The notes under the pieces: generated by a model
Told to the model about the DNA's origin: nothing
Seen by the model: only the letters and a program-made list of their open reading frames with translations
Databases searched by the model: none
In this document: positions 1-13,369 of the stretch, piece by piece
Layout of the letters: each line of letters starts with the position of its first letter
Position numbering within the stretch: position 1 is the stretch's first letter
NCBI RefSeq assembly: GCF_027887165.1
Contig: NC_077228.1
Location: 387,194,456-387,258,455, forward strand
DNA length: 64,000 nt
Direction: 5' to 3'
Source: Monodelphis domestica
Taxonomy: Eukaryota > Chordata > Mammalia > Didelphimorphia > Didelphidae
Translations under genes and position numbers: made by a program

Positions 1-266
1 CATGCATTCCTTCTGAAACTTACAAAAGATACCATTCAGCTATAAGAAGTTAAGAGCTTCATGAAAACTCAACCTTAATTTCTCAAGAAGCTCTTTTAAC
101 ATCCATGATAGAAAGGCTTGTATTACACAACCAACTTAGGGGCACTGATTCTGAGCCTATATTTACCTACTTGTTGAGCTACCCAAAATTCTAATCTGTT
201 CTAAAAACATTCATGATATTCGAATAACAAATGAAACATCAGTGAAAACTACCCTCATTCACAAAC
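1..266 (-). other. MCM9: MCM9 intron (partial, left edge)
   Basis: This stretch follows the donor at 266-265. It is AT-rich, with no exon or clear repeat recognised. Confidence 0.7.
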
Positions 267-467
267 CTGCCAAGGGATCGCTCTTGAAAAGTTCCCAAAA
301 ACTCTCAAATTCCTTGCGAACTTCCTCATCAATGATGTTGCCTGTGGACTGTTCATTATTCACTTGGACATAATTGGCTTTCAAGACTATCTCCACATCA
401 CACCGAACATTTTGATGAAAGGGGTTCCATCGCTGCATCACTACCCCATAAATGGTGAGGTCATCAC
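267..467 (-). CDS. MCM9: MCM9 coding exon (residues 235-302, N-terminal MCM domain)
   Basis: This is the fourth coding exon of the DNA helicase MCM9, partner of MCM8 in recombination repair. Read on the minus strand it has an acceptor ending in TTTCCAAAG at 468-469 and a donor GTTTGTG starting at 266. It is 201 nt long, entering in phase 1 and leaving in phase 1. The glycine codon split with the previous exon is rebuilt as G-GT. The peptide runs from [14 protein letters not shown] to FKSDPLAG and matches the OB-fold part of the MCM N-terminal domain as I remember it from human MCM9. No stop or frameshift occurs in the exon. The open frame that continues past 267 to a TGA is intron read-through. 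The next exons, with Walker A and B, lie off the left edge. Confidence 0.95.
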
Positions 468-3400
468 CTTTGGAAAGAAAACCAAGTTAGTTAAGAGACA
501 ACACAGTGCCTAGCACATAAAAAGCACTTAATCAATGCTGTTGACTGATACAACGTTCACAGGATTGCAGATTTAGAGATGATCCTAAAATGTTATCTGG
601 TTCAAATCTTTAAATTTTGTAGATGAGGAAAAGGTTCAGAGACTTTTAAGTGGACTTAAGTCACACAAGTACTAAGGAGCCGAGCCAGAGTATAAACTGT
701 GGTGCTCTCATACTACCTCCCCACTTATCTTAGATTCCATTTGCCATCTTTTCCCAGTTCTCTTTAGTCCAAAGATGATTATCTTTGCAGGAGAAAAAAG
801 AAGAAAAATAAAAGATAAAATAGTTCTATCCTCAGTTACTACTGTCAGACCCACACACCCAAGTTCAATATAAGGGAGATAATATAGTTCTGTCATCCTC
901 AACCTTTGTCAGACCACATCTGCTCGGTTCCAGGTTTTAAGAAGTATATCGATAGCCTATAAGAGGAAGGTGACAAGGCTGGTGAGAGAATTCTTAAAGT
1001 CAAATCATACAACTATCAGTTGAAAGTGAAGATGTTTCATTTAGGGAAGAGACTACATAAGAGGGACATGATACCTGTTTTTAAAATGTCGGAAGAGAAT
1101 TCTCCATGGAAAATAAATTAAAATTGTTTTGTTTGCCTCCAGAAAAAAATAATAATAGCTGATACATATATGTGTGCAAAGCACAACATTTTACTTGAAA
1201 GGGAAGAATTAGAAGCAATGCACTGAAGTGACTGAGAAGACTTCAGGAGGCTGCACTGGAAAGTAATGACTTCTACTTGAACTGGCTCCTGCTCAGGTAC
1301 AGGTTGAACTTGATATCTGAGGTCATTTGCAGCAATGAAATTGTTTCTTTGGCAACTTGTCCATTCACTTGCATATCACAGTCTGAAAAGCTGCATTTTT
1401 AATTAATTTTGTTTCTCCAGTGTGGACAGTTCAACTAATATTTTTGCATTTTGATGGATTGGACTGAGAAGGCTTTGAAGTACTCTTGAGTCTTAATGCA
1501 ATTAGTATGACGTCAGCTAAAGCTAGTTGCATTGGAAGAACTTTGCCTTTAATGGGTCATCCTTCTTTGGTGTGGACCTTGTGCTCAGTATCTTCCATGA
1601 AACTGGCAGCTGTGCAGACCCCCCAGAAACATCTAATTGAAGATACTCCCCCCCCCGATAATCTGTGCAAATGGTTCAGACCTGAGGAGATACTATACTA
1701 TCAAATTAGCCATCACCAGCAATGCCTGAAAGCTGCCATTCTGAACCTCTTTCTAGTCTCATCTGCAAATACTTTTGGGATTATCTGGTTTACCTGCTTC
1801 TCTTGCTAAACTAAGGTACACTGGCAAAGCTTTTCACTGTTCTGTGAGATCACAACTGCTTGTTGTCTCCCATCATCCACTGTTAACATTTTACAAATGC
1901 TCTTATAGTCTTTATTAGAATTGTTCCTGTCCATCATCAGTGACTGCTTAGAAAGGAGAGTAATGTATTTGCTGGTTAATTTGGCTTCTGGGCTTTCTCA
2001 GCCTCCTTTTTGTTAAAATTTAAAGTTCTCTAAGATGGACAGGGTCAGAGGTCAATATTTTACTTTAAACTTTCCTAAAATGAGATTGGGTGAATGCCAT
2101 TATTTTTTGTTTATTTCTCATTGGTCTGGGTCAGTAGTTTGCCCCTCACATGACTGAGATTTACAGTTATATAAATCCTCACCAAGTTCCAACTTATATA
2201 TGGAAATGCCAATTTTATATGGTGTTTGTAAAGTTCAAAATGCCCTACTATGTTTCTCCTTTGTTCTAACTTGGAATTTATTGTTGATATTTGTTTTAAT
2301 TGTTTATTGATCTGTCTACACAATTAATAATAATGATAATAATAATAATAACCAAGCATGCAAGAAAGCAATCCACAAAAGCACTTAGTATGTGGCAGGC
2401 AATATGTTAGACACTGGGAATAAAAATAAAATGAATAAACAATCCCTACTCAAAAAAGCTTACATTCTTAACAGAGAGATAACAGGACGCAGGGGAATAT
2501 AAAAGACAATAGTCATTTAAGCTTCTCATTTCCCCTTCTCCCCCTCCCCACCCCCTTGCCCCTGCCCAAGACAGGTACTACAGATATCATTCACATTTTA
2601 AGGATTAAAGAAAAACTAAGCCAGGCTAAAGTGATCTTTGTTAAAAAAGAAAGAAAACTAAACCTTTGTTGACTTCTTTTAGTACCTAAAAATAAGATTT
2701 GGCCAATCAATTAGCAAGAACATATTAAGTGTCCCTTATGTCCCTAGGGCTATTTTATATGTTGTCCAGGATATTAAAAAAAATATTATTGCCCTCAAAG
2801 AATTTATAATACAGTTAGAACATAGGGTGTTAATCTCAGGGTATGGCCCTAAATCCTTGCCTAGTCCTTATTTCACACAGAAGATATTTCCTCTGTGCTA
2901 GGAATTGGCATTTCTTAATTTCTAATCCTATATCTTCAGAGCCTAACCCTGTATACTTAATATAGTGCTGGTGATGCAAAATGTTTTCCAGTTCTGTTAG
3001 TGCCAGAATACTGTGCCATTCCTAGGCAGCCTCACATACAGTTTGCAGGCAGAACTTTGGCATTTTGCAAAAAGCACTCAGTAAATGCTAAATATGTAGA
3101 ATTCATGTTGCTGACTCACAGACTGAAACATTATCCACATGTATTTCTAGTCAGAGGGAGCTCCACACAAAATGTCAGGAAGAACAGTGTTTAAACGAGG
3201 GGGTGCCTCACACATATATTAAAGATCTTTCCAGGACCATTGCTCCAAATATTGAATAAAGTGTCAAGAAAAATTGGCTAATTCTTTGACATCACCTCAC
3301 AAGCATTTCCTGTTGTGAGAATCGATAGATGGCAAATTGATCGATTGAGATCACTTTGCCTGCAGTTTGGTTGATCCTTCTGGTTGAAAGTTTTGTCTTT

Positions 3401-3549
3401 TAGATCATCTCTAAACTGATCAAATAAAGCACCTGGATTTTATATATAACACCTACTAGAGGGGATGTATTTTGTTTTGTGTATTCTGTACAGTAAATAG
3501 TGAATATGGTATAGGAACTCAATCACCATATCTACAAATACGTTTTTTA

Positions 3550-3731
3550 AAAAACATTTACCTTCTATCCTAGTAACAGTTTTAAGACAGAAGAGCAATA
3601 AGGGCTAGGCAATTGGGGTTAAGTGACTTGCCCAGGGTCATACAGGGAGGAAGTGTCTGAAGCCACATTTGAATCCAGGTGCTCCCAACTCCAGACCTGG
3701 CACTCTATCCACTGTACTACTTAGCTGCCTC
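3550..3731 (-). mobile_element. Marsupial tRNA/MIR-type SINE
   Basis: Antisense copy, near full length. It runs from ACCTTCTATCCTAG through AAGTGACTTGCCCAGGGTCA to TTAGCTGCCTC. A short sense fragment of the same head lies at 3765-3783. Confidence 0.85.
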
Positions 3732-4404
3732 TATGTATATGTTTTTCTAAAAAGTTTAAGAACAGGGCAGCTAGGTGGCTCAATAAACAGACAGGTCTGG
3801 AGGAGACCATTAGAAAAGCCGTTTCGGTACAGGGACAGGGTCAGAGGCGGGGGCTGGAGAGTGAGGAGGGGGTCTGAGAGTGGAAGCACCCGGCCAGACT
3901 GAGACGCCTTCCAGGTCCCTGGCAGGGAAAGCGCGGAGAGAAAAGGATCCAGTGAGAGTGACTATGTGGAGGGCAGCTGGAAGATGAAAGGCCAGAGGGG
4001 AGAGAAAGTGACCGATGGGAGAAACCACGTGATGACACGTAAAAGGATGGAGTCCCGATGAGGGAGAAGCCTCAGAATCAGTAACCTGAGAATAATGCAT
4101 CCATATTTGCTTCCTTTCAAAGCACTGACTAGGGGAGTGTTTACGTTCCATTCAACATGTTTAATCTGATTCTCATATCAAACTTCTGAGATCTGTAAAA
4201 GAGGAAGTTCTATGACTTGCCTGCAGTCAAACAGTTTATGACCGGATCAGAACGAGAACTTGCGGCTCTTCCTGTGCTCTTCCCTCACCTGGAAATGGTC
4301 CTATTTCACGGAACTATTTTATCTGCCTGTGTGAGTAGATGATCAGAATTCTACGCAGTCTGGAAGTTCCTGGTTTGTGGGGTTGCTTTTTGCCACAATA
4401 GTAC

Positions 4405-4620
4405 TAACATTCAAAGCAGTTACCATTTATATATAGCGGGTTATGGTACATGATCTAATTTGGTCTCCATAGGTCTGAGCTCCCTGGTATAGATGAGGAT
4501 ATTTAGGTTCAGAGGGCTGAAGTGTTCTTGGTCACACAGGCGGAAGAAGGGTCAGGTTGGATTTGAACCCGAGTCTCTCTTGACCCCTATTCCAGTACTC
4601 TGCAGTATATTACTCTGTCT
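4405..4620 (-). mobile_element. MIR-like SINE, diverged
   Basis: Antisense, with GGTCACACAGGCGG and GGATTTGAACCCGAGTC core motifs. Confidence 0.65.
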
Positions 4621-5659
4621 TTCCTAAGGGCTAGGCAGGGAAGGTTCCATGCTTGTACCCACAACCCTTCCTTACTCCTGACCATCAACACGCTTTCACA
4701 GATGTAATTACACACGAGACAGTCCCAACCCCCAGAGTCAGCGGAACATTCAATTCAAATGTAGATTATGTTTTTTTTTTAGAAGTGATAATGGATTTAT
4801 GCTGAGCTATCCACACTTTTCTGGTTCCCCACATTACAAACAATATATCCATTCTCAAGACAGATGGAGCAGTTTCTCTCCATGTGAAGCTAAATGGTTG
4901 GCATGGGAATCAAATTCACAATCTAACCAGATAAGCTCATTGGTCCAGATTTCTCTGCATTTCTATAGACAAAAGCCCCTGCGAGATCAGAGCAAAAGAC
5001 ACAATCAAATGGCTTCCATGCAAGAGGGTATACCCATTGAGAAAAGAAAGGGGAAGAGCACCAGAGACTCTTTACTGGGATGGGATTTTAATATAGGTCC
5101 AACGTGTTTTTTGATGTACTGTCCCCTTCTTTGTGTTGGGATTAAAAAAAATATTTTTCAGTTTTTTCCCTTCTGTTTTTTACAGTTGTTACTGTTAAAA
5201 GCTAGTTTGATATTTTGGGTTAAAACCCTTAGAGATAGTGTGTAACTAGAGATAGCCATAAAGTGAGAAGTCTTACTTTTGACATATGCTAGTTTTGTGA
5301 TTCTGGGGGGGCAAGTCACTTAACCTTGAAGGCCCCCAGGAACCTCTTCAAAGACTATACATTACAAGCAGAGTTCCCCATTTGAAAGGAGAACTTAAAA
5401 TTGGGAAGTTCCCTACATAAAGTTAAAGGTCCAAAACAAAAGCAATAATAACTAGAATTCTTAATAAGGAGAGAGGCCACATTCCTAATATGGTTCCCTC
5501 TATATTCTATGAAAATGGTGAAATGAAACAAAAAGTTCTTACTCCTAAAACAATTTTCCCCCAGAGCATAGTTTCCTTTTATAGATACAAAGGCAAGTGC
5601 TAACTGAAAATCTATAAGATTTTCATATATATATTATATAATATAAAAAGGTAGCCTTT

Positions 5660-6870
5660 TAAAAAAATTTTTAAATTTAAATTTATTTTTATGTTACATT
5701 AAAATATCCAGGTAACTTCCCTCTCTCTCTCTCCTCCTTCCATTAGAGAAGGCATCATTTGGCAAAAAGTTAAATGAATATTGAAATTACATCTTATGTA
5801 TTTAAGTTCTTTCTCTGGAAAAAGATATACACAGATCATTCTTCAAACAGTATTTCTGTTGCTGTATGTAATGGTTTCCTGATTCTGCTCATTTCACTCT
5901 TCATAATTTCATGCAGGTCTTTCCATGTTTTGTTTTGTTTTTTAAATCAGCCTGCTTGTCATTTTTTTTATGGCATAGTATGATGGTATTCCATCACAAT
6001 CATGTCACAGTTTGTTTAGCCTTTCTCCAATTGATGGGCATCCTTTTGATTTCCAGTTCTTTACTACCACAAAGAGAGTGGCTATAAATACTTTAGATCC
6101 TTTTTCTTTTTCCCTGATCACTTTAGGAAATAAGCCTAATAATGCTATTGTTGAGTCAAAATGTATACAGTTTTAATAACTATTTGTGCATAATTCCAGA
6201 TTATTCTTCATGATAGAATCAGTTCAGTTTTACCAACAATGTATTAGTGTCCTCATTTTGCTAAATCTCCAACATTTGTCATTTTGCTATTTTATCATTT
6301 TAGTCAATCTGAGAAGTGTGATATCTCTCAGAAATGTTTTTATTTGTATTTCTCGAATCAATAATAGTTTAGAGCATTTTTAAATATAGTTTCCTATAGC
6401 TTTGATTTCTTCAACTGAAAACTGTTCAATATCTTTTGGCCATTTATCAATTGGAGATTCCTGTATATTTAACAAAGTTCTCTGTATATTTTAGATCTGA
6501 GACTTCTATTGGAAAATTTATCTATAAAATTTCCCCCCAACTTGCCACTTTCCTTCTAATCTTGGCTATATTAGTTTTATTTGTACAAACTCTTTTAAAT
6601 TTAATGCAATGATCCATTTTATATCTTACAATGCTTTGTACACCTCTTTTTTATTCACAATTTCTTCTTCTATCCATAAATCTGACAGGGAGTATGTTCC
6701 CTGTTCTTTTAACTGCTTATGTTATCTCTCTTTATGTCTAGTTCATTTACCATTTTGATCTTATCTTGGTAAATGGTATAAAATATTGATTTATATCTAG
6801 TTTGTGCCAGACTGTTTTCCAGTTTTACCAACAATTTTTACCAGAGTGAATGCTTATTCCCCAAACTTGC
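5660..6870 (-). mobile_element. L1-type LINE 3' region
   Basis: About 1.2 kb of antisense L1 tail. Diagnostic phrases include TGGTATTCCATCACAATCAT, CTCCAATTGATGGGCATCC and CCACAAAGAGAGTGGCTATA. No usable ORF2 remains. The copy is truncated and diverged. Confidence 0.7.
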
Positions 6871-7199
6871 ATCTTTTACAGCATTTTCAAGTCAAAATCC
6901 AAGTAATTTCCCATAATAAAAAACATTCCTATATCCTTAAAACTTCTTTGTTTACTTCTGCTACTCATACTCTCCTCCATTAACACGTCAGTTCTTTGAG
7001 AGCAGGAGCTGAGTTATCTTCCAGCCTTTTTTTGTGCCCCCAGTGCTTGGCAACAGCACAAGGCCAGGAACATGTCAGGGATTGGATCTGGTAGACAAGA
7101 GTACCAGAAGGACTATGGACAGAGGCTCCCAATACCCAATGGGAGGCAGCCACAAAAAACATCCCAAGTGAAAAGAAGACCAGTCAGAGGGCTATATAG

Positions 7200-7560
7200 A
7201 TGCAGAGCTAAAAGCAAAGGAGAATGGGAAAGAGATCCCCAGGCCTAACAGAGGATGTCATTAAAGTGCTGTACTCAGTATGCCAGCAAGTTGGGAAAAC
7301 TCATCAGTGGCCAGCGAATGGAAAAGATCAGTTTATGGCCCAATCGAAAGCAGGGCAAGACCAAAGACTGTTCACATGACCAAACGGTGGCCGCACTCCA
7401 CCTGGTAACCAAGGTTATCCTTAAGCCAGCTTCAGCAGGGTGAACCGAGTATTACTGCGGGGCAGTGAAGCTGAAGATGACACTTAAATACTTTGGTCAC
7501 ATAATGATACGAAAAGGAGACGGCAGAGAAAAGGACAGATTCAGTGGCCAGTGCACCAGG
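7200..7560 (+). mobile_element. RTE/BovB-like LINE remnant
   Basis: Two fused pieces. An open stretch at 7255-7443 resembles the conserved leader region of RTE-type LINEs (GKLISGQR-like). A second piece at about 7480-7545 reads LKYFGHIM-like, which resembles the RTE ORF C-terminus. The middle of the element is missing. The family assignment is from memory. Confidence 0.45.
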
Positions 7561-7689
7561 CCTGGAGGCAGAGGCCCGGCTTCCTGGGTGGCCTCAGCGA
7601 CTTCCCTTAGCAACAGGGCAAGGTGACCCTGGGCAGGAGGAGAGGGATTTCAGTAGCATCTGCTGCCCTGCTGGACTCTGAATCTGTGC

Positions 7690-7875
7690 AAAGAGATGCC
7701 TTCCCCCTGCTACCCTGGTGTTCCACCCCTTCCACTCCCTTTGTTGCCTCTTTTGTGTGTTATCTCCTCCTTCAGAGTTCTCTGGCCTTGGGGTAAGGCC
7801 GTTTTATTCATTGGATGCCTAGTGCTCAGCTCAGTGCTCGGCACACAGCAGGGGTTTAATAAACATTGACTGGAC
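7690..7875 (+). mobile_element. L2-like LINE 3' end
   Basis: It ends in the typical L2 tail wording, TGCCTAGTGCTCAGCTCAGT then GGTTTAATAAACATTGACTG. Confidence 0.6.
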
Positions 7876-8384
7876 TAATATATAGCAGGCATCACCTCCA
7901 AATGAATTACTTATCAAGTCAAACCATCAACCTGTTAGAGCAAAGATCAAAACCAATACAAAATTAAAAGAATAAAAACTATTAGATATAGTATGCAACA
8001 AAAGCATCTCTAATCTGAACTCTTCAGCAAGCTGCTGACATCTAAAATGAATAAAAGGATTGAGACTAACAGACCATCACAATTTCCTAATGAAATTTAA
8101 CAAATATCAATCAGGTTCCACAACGAGGACAAAAGAATTTATAAACTGTCTCAGCCAGCAAGCACTGGATCTCCTTGCCAAGCAGAAAGAGATGGCAGCG
8201 AAGGGCAACAGTGCTTTGGAATATCAATCAGCAACCACTTATGGAGAACCTAAGATGTTCCAGACTGAGTATACAAAGTCAAAATGCAAAACGATCCCTG
8301 AGCTCAAGCAGCTTCCACTCTGTCAAGGGAAGGGAACAACACTTGTAGTTGTTGCTATAGAATGATGGGGCGAGGACACCCCCT

Positions 8385-8600
8385 CCATGCAGTTTCCCTG
8401 TCCATCCCCCATACCTACGATGCACTTTTACTTTTTCTAAACCTTTACCTTATAGCATCCATTACATCCTTTAAGATTCAGCTTCAGCATTACTTTACAC
8501 ACACAGCCATTCCTAATTTCTCCTCCTCCTACTTCTCTAACTACTTTATATTTAGCTATCTAGAATTTGTTTTGTGGTTATTCTGTATATATCCTTCATG
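8385..8600 (+). mobile_element. L2-like LINE fragment
   Basis: It contains TTTAAGATTCAGCTTCAGCA followed by a TTCTCCTCCTCCTACTTCTC pyrimidine stretch, in the order of the L2 3' region. Diverged. Confidence 0.45.
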
Positions 8601-9469
8601 GACCACTTGAGGCAAGCAGACCAATAGCAGGCCATTTCAACTAGCTTGTAAAATCTCACTGAGGAGGATATTAAGAGATCAAATAGTAAGGAGCAGTTGG
8701 GAGAAAAACAAGAAACCCAAGAGGAACAGATCACTCTGAAGATTATTTACAGATGAAACTGGAAGAAAGACAAAAATGCACAGACAAATTAAGAAAAGGT
8801 TTGGCAAAATTCCTATAATAATTTTTTCTTTTAATGATAGCAGTGCCACCATATTTAAACTATAATATCACTGTTTTCAAGATGTTACACAAGACATTAA
8901 AAATGGAGCTAAGGAAAAAAAAGGTACTAGAGCAGGCACATGCCGAGAGTAATAGTTTGGGAGGCACGAAGAGAACAGTTCCCAAAAGCCAGAAAAGAGG
9001 ACTTGGTCAATATTTGTTATGTACCTACAATGTGCCAAGATTACAAAGAAAGGAAGAATGCAGTTCCTGCTCTCAAGGAGCTCACAGTTTAGTGGGGAGG
9101 TTTATAACAATATAATAATATAAATATCTTGCATATTTATATTATGTATTATATAATATAAAATATAAAAAATTATGTAAAAATAAGCCATATACAGGGT
9201 AAATTGGAAGTAATCCAAAGAGGTAAGGTGCTAGAATTAAGAGGGACTGATAGCAAATAAAGTCCTTAGAATAAAAAATCTTAGACATAATATAAAAAAA
9301 GCAATCAAGAAAATATCTACTATTAACTAACATGTCTACTTTTGCATTATTTCTGGGAATCAAGGATATCCTTTACAAAAATATCAGAAGGGAATAGAGG
9401 GGCTTTCACAAACAACATTCTACAGGAGATGGCACTTTTACAATCTCACCAATTGCCTGAAAGATATAA

Positions 9470-9785
9470 AGGTATATAAAGCTCTTCACAATCAGGCTCC
9501 AAATGATCTTTTCCACCTGATTATGCATTACTTTGCCTCACATGCTTTACATTCCAGCCAAGCTGACCTACTTAATGTTTCCTGTGTACATCATCCCTTC
9601 TCCAAGCCTTTGCGAAAACCGTCCCATCATGCCTAGAATGCTCTCGACTCTTGAAAACTTTAATTCTCTTCCAATGTTGAGATTCAGTGGCATCTGCAAA
9701 CAAGAGGCTTTTCCTACATTCTCCAGCTGCTAGAGTCCCCACTACTGAAAGAAGTTTGTTCTTATATCCCTAGCACTTAGAATAA
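9470..9785 (+). mobile_element. L2-like LINE fragment
   Basis: It contains AAAGCTCTTCACAATCAGGC, CATGCCTAGAATGCTCTCGA and TATCCCTAGCACTTAGAATA in L2 order. Confidence 0.6.
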
Positions 9786-10099
9786 GGCTAAAAATACAAA
9801 ATCACATTGGGCTTATTGTCCGATGAGAATAAAAGGCATCTGACTCGAAGAAGCAAATGCCACCTTAAACGATTCTCCTTCAACCAAATGACTCCCAAGG
9901 ATCCAACAAAATCATACATGGCTTCTTGAGTTATGTAAAAACATAACTGTTCAATAGCCCTTTCATTATGAGTATCAAGCAAGGCATAAAACAAGCTGAT
10001 ATTCTCACAAAATATATCTGCCACTTTCATGGAAAATTTCTAGCACAAAGCACAAATGGAAGAGAGATTACACCTGTGCATATATGTATATAACTGCAG

Positions 10100-10275
10100 G
10101 TAGAGCGGTTGGTACAATGGGTAGAGCAGTAGACTAGGAATCAGGACACTTACTTAGCTGTGTGCCCCCGGGCAAGTCTCAGTTTCTTCCTCTGTAAAAT
10201 GAGAATTATAATAGCATCTACCTCCTAGGATTGTTGGGGGTAGCATTTTAAAGAACCGTGCAAGCTTTAAAGCAC
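10100..10275 (+). mobile_element. MIR-like SINE
   Basis: Sense copy with tRNA-like head, GGGCAAGTCTCAGTTTCTTC core and a TACCTCCTAGGATTGTTGGG tail. Confidence 0.75.
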
Positions 10276-10734
10276 ATTTTCCTCCTCCTCCTCCTCTTTC
10301 CAAGTATATGTTCCATAAAATTCATAAAACACTGCTCCAGATGGGGAGAAGCTGCAGATGTTGTTCTTGTTTGTGGATGGCACTGCTAACTTCATAGAGC
10401 CCTAGAACACTGCAGGGCCTCTTAAAGGAGATGCATAATTGGTTTATATAAATGGTCTTTTAGGAACAGTGTTAGACTTGTTAAAGCTCAAAATGAGCTG
10501 AGGTTAATGAGGGAAGCTAAGATAATCAAAGTGTTTTGGTTTTTGCAAGTTGGGGTTAGATTTTACTATATTACTGTGAAAGTATATTTAAAAAATCTCT
10601 TTCAGTTTCCCTAGAAATGTTTACAAATACTGTTTTTTTAGACTAAATCCTTTCTCCTCTTAGGAAGGTAGGTTGAAGACAAAAAGCCTTTCTTAGGGAA
10701 AAAAAAATTAAGGGAGACAATCTTGGGCTCTTCC

Positions 10735-10950
10735 TAACCCCATTTTGGGGTTTTCTTAACCAAGATAATGGAATGGTTTGCTATTTCCTTCTTTAGCTCA
10801 TTTTACAGCGGAGGAAACCAAGGCAAACAGGGTTAAGGGACCTGCCCACAGTCACACCACTGGTAAGTGACTGAAGCCAGATTTGAACTCAGGAAGATTA
10901 GTACTCCTCATTCCAGGCGGGCACTTTATCTACTGTGCCACCTTGCTACC
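10735..10950 (-). mobile_element. Marsupial MIR-type SINE
   Basis: Antisense, with GTTTGCTATTTCCTTC, TTTTACAGCGGAGGAAAC and AGATTTGAACTCAGGAAGAT. Confidence 0.8.
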
Positions 10951-11099
10951 CCCAAACAAAGTGTATCTCTTCTCTTTTTAAGGCTCTAATTAGGATTCAC
11001 TCTTCTCCGTTCAGAAAAGATTAAGTAAGATACTGATTATCAGGAAAAGACCCTTTTTAGTCCTGGAAGTGAGTGGGAGGATGGTCTGTGTGAGGGAGG

Positions 11100-11340
11100 A
11101 CAAGTATGTATTAAGAATCTACTATGTGCTAGGCACTGTACTAAGTACCCTACAAACAGTACCTCATTTAATCTTCATAATAACCAAGGTAGGGTTATGA
11201 ATGAGTCCTATTTTACCATGGAGGAAATGGAGGCAGATGGGAGGAGGTAAGTGACTTGCCTAGGGTCACACAGCTAGGCAGCATCTGAGGCTGGATTAAC
11301 ACTTGGGTCTTCCTGACTCCAAGTCCAGTTCATCTAAAGC
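11100..11340 (-). mobile_element. MIR-like SINE
   Basis: Antisense, with TACTATGTGCTAGGCACTGT, a mid-core GTGACTTGCCTAGGGTCACA and ACTTGGGTCTTCCTGACTCC. Confidence 0.75.
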
Positions 11341-12174
11341 TAGCTAAGCTAGGGGCCACCGTTTTCAGATGGTTAAGGAAGCCCCTAGCTAGTGACTAGT
11401 GTATGAGAACATGAACCAACACCGTATTTTAACATATCATGGCGTATCACTTGTTCAAAACTCGGGGGAGATATGTCCACGGGCACTTTGCAAATCTGTC
11501 TCTAAGCTCGGATATAATAACATTATCTTAAATACAATTGTGACTAGCAGACTTGTACCCAAAATGCAAAATACAGGATTAATATTTTTTCTTCCACATC
11601 AGATAAGAAAAGGAATATCAAATGAAGGATAAGACCACTGTTCTGGGGGAGTAAGAGGCGGATCAGCGATGGCAAAGAGAAGGTGGGACAGCTCATTTCT
11701 CTCTGCCCAGGAAAACAATCTTTGAGCAAAACAAGACTAAACAAACACGGCACCGCTGGCTGGGCCAAAGGAGGACACTTGTTGTGAGAATTTTTCTGGG
11801 CTGGTTGTCTTTGCCTCTACAGACCCCTCTTTAACCTTGATTATTCGTTTTATTAGTTATTTTAGGATAATTAGAAAGATAAGGATAAACCAGACAAGGG
11901 CACTGAGCTAGCCCTGGGTAAGTTCAGCCAACTGGTCCAGATGAACAGTATTCTAAGGAGGGGGAAAAACTGGCATGTATGACAGCAGTCAGAGAGAGAT
12001 GATGGAGAAGGAACCACCGAACCGGAGCAGGACAAACATTATCCTAATTAAAAAAAAAAACTGAAGAGAATGGAGTCTGCAAACTAAAGGCCAGAGTTTC
12101 ATTTCAGTTCCTGGCAAACATCTAGAAGATTAAAAGGATGATTTGCAAACATTTAGATGAAAAAGTAGTGACCA

Positions 12175-12380
12175 GGGGTCAGCTGGGTAGCTCAGTGGAT
12201 TGAGAGTCAGGCCCAGAGTTGGGAGGTCCTAGGTTCAAATGTGACCTCAGACATTTCCTACCTGTGTGACCCTGGGTCAGTCACTTGACCCCCATTGCCT
12301 AGCCCTTACCCCTCTTCTGCCTTGGAACCAATACACAGTATTGAGTCTAAAACAGAAGGTAAGGGCTTAAAAAAAAAAAA
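12175..12380 (+). mobile_element. Full-length marsupial SINE with target-site duplication
   Basis: Complete sense copy from GTCAGCTGGGTAGCTCAGTG to an A tail. It is flanked by identical AAAAGTAGTGACCA at 12161-12174 and 12378-12391, so it moved as a discrete retroposon. Confidence 0.92.
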
Positions 12381-12599
12381 AGTAGTGACCATAGAGAACC
12401 AGCCTGGCTTGATCGAGACTAGGTCATGAGAAATTAATTTTTACTTTATATTATTATTATAATTATAATAGCTTTTATTTTTTACAAGGGTTCTAGTATA
12501 TTAGATCAGGAAGTGGAATGTTTAGATTTGAATAATTTTTATACCTTCTTAGAATCAACATCCTTGATCACTTCTTATTGCATTCAAAAACAAAACATC

Positions 12600-12783
12600 C
12601 TTACCTTGTCTTAGAATGGATAGTGGGTATCATTTGCAGGGGAGGAGAGTGGTAGAGGCTAGGCAATGGGGGGTTAAGTGACTTGTTCAGTGTCCCACAG
12701 AAGAAAGTATGAGGCTGTATTTGAACCCAGAACCTCCCATCTCCAGGTGCAGCTCCCTACCCACTGAGCCATCTAGCTGCCTC
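12600..12783 (-). mobile_element. Marsupial SINE
   Basis: Antisense copy, ending at its head CATCTAGCTGCCTC, directly followed by a run of 16 C (12786-12801). Confidence 0.85.
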
Positions 12784-13369
12784 CGCCCCCCCCCCCCCCC
12801 CGCTTTTTTAACAAAGCCATTCCTGTGGAAAAGATGGGGGCAAAGGAAAATAATAATAGCCAGATTGGATGGATTTAGAACTAGCTGAATTTCCAGACCT
12901 AAGGAAATGTCATCAAAGGCTCCTTGTCACTTTGGGAGGTGGTCTCCACTGAAATGCCTCCGGGATCGACACTTGCTTCTGGGGACTTTTAATACTTTTA
13001 TCAAGAATGTTGGATAAAGGCTGTCAAATCTGCAGCGAATGAGAAGCTAGGAGGGACAGCTAATATGCTGGATGACAGAATAAGGATGTAGAAAAATTCT
13101 GTTAGTGTAGAACATTGGGCTAAATTTAATAGGTGCGGCTCAATGGCAGTTCTGGGAAGAAAAAAAGATCCGAGTGTTTTAGTGGCCAGCAAACTGGAGA
13201 GAGGAGTGTGATGTGGTTTCCAGGAAGCTGTCCCTCATCCTAGTCTGCATGAAGGAATAAGAAGGCGGTCAGGGGACTCGGCACGGCGAGATGTACCACG
13301 CTGTGTTGGTCCTTGCGAGAGGGCAATGCTGTCTCTTTAAGGCCCCTTTCCTAGGCAAGAAGGGGGAAA

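Noticed and set aside
3669..4151. Overlapping open frames on both strands near a GC-richer stretch
   Set aside because: No homology recognised, no splice signals. The left part is SINE and the rest is low-complexity purine-rich DNA.
10100..10275. tRNA gene, because of tRNA-like A and B box text in SINE heads
   Set aside because: The tRNA-like part is the head of a MIR-type SINE. No cloverleaf with intact acceptor stem is formed.
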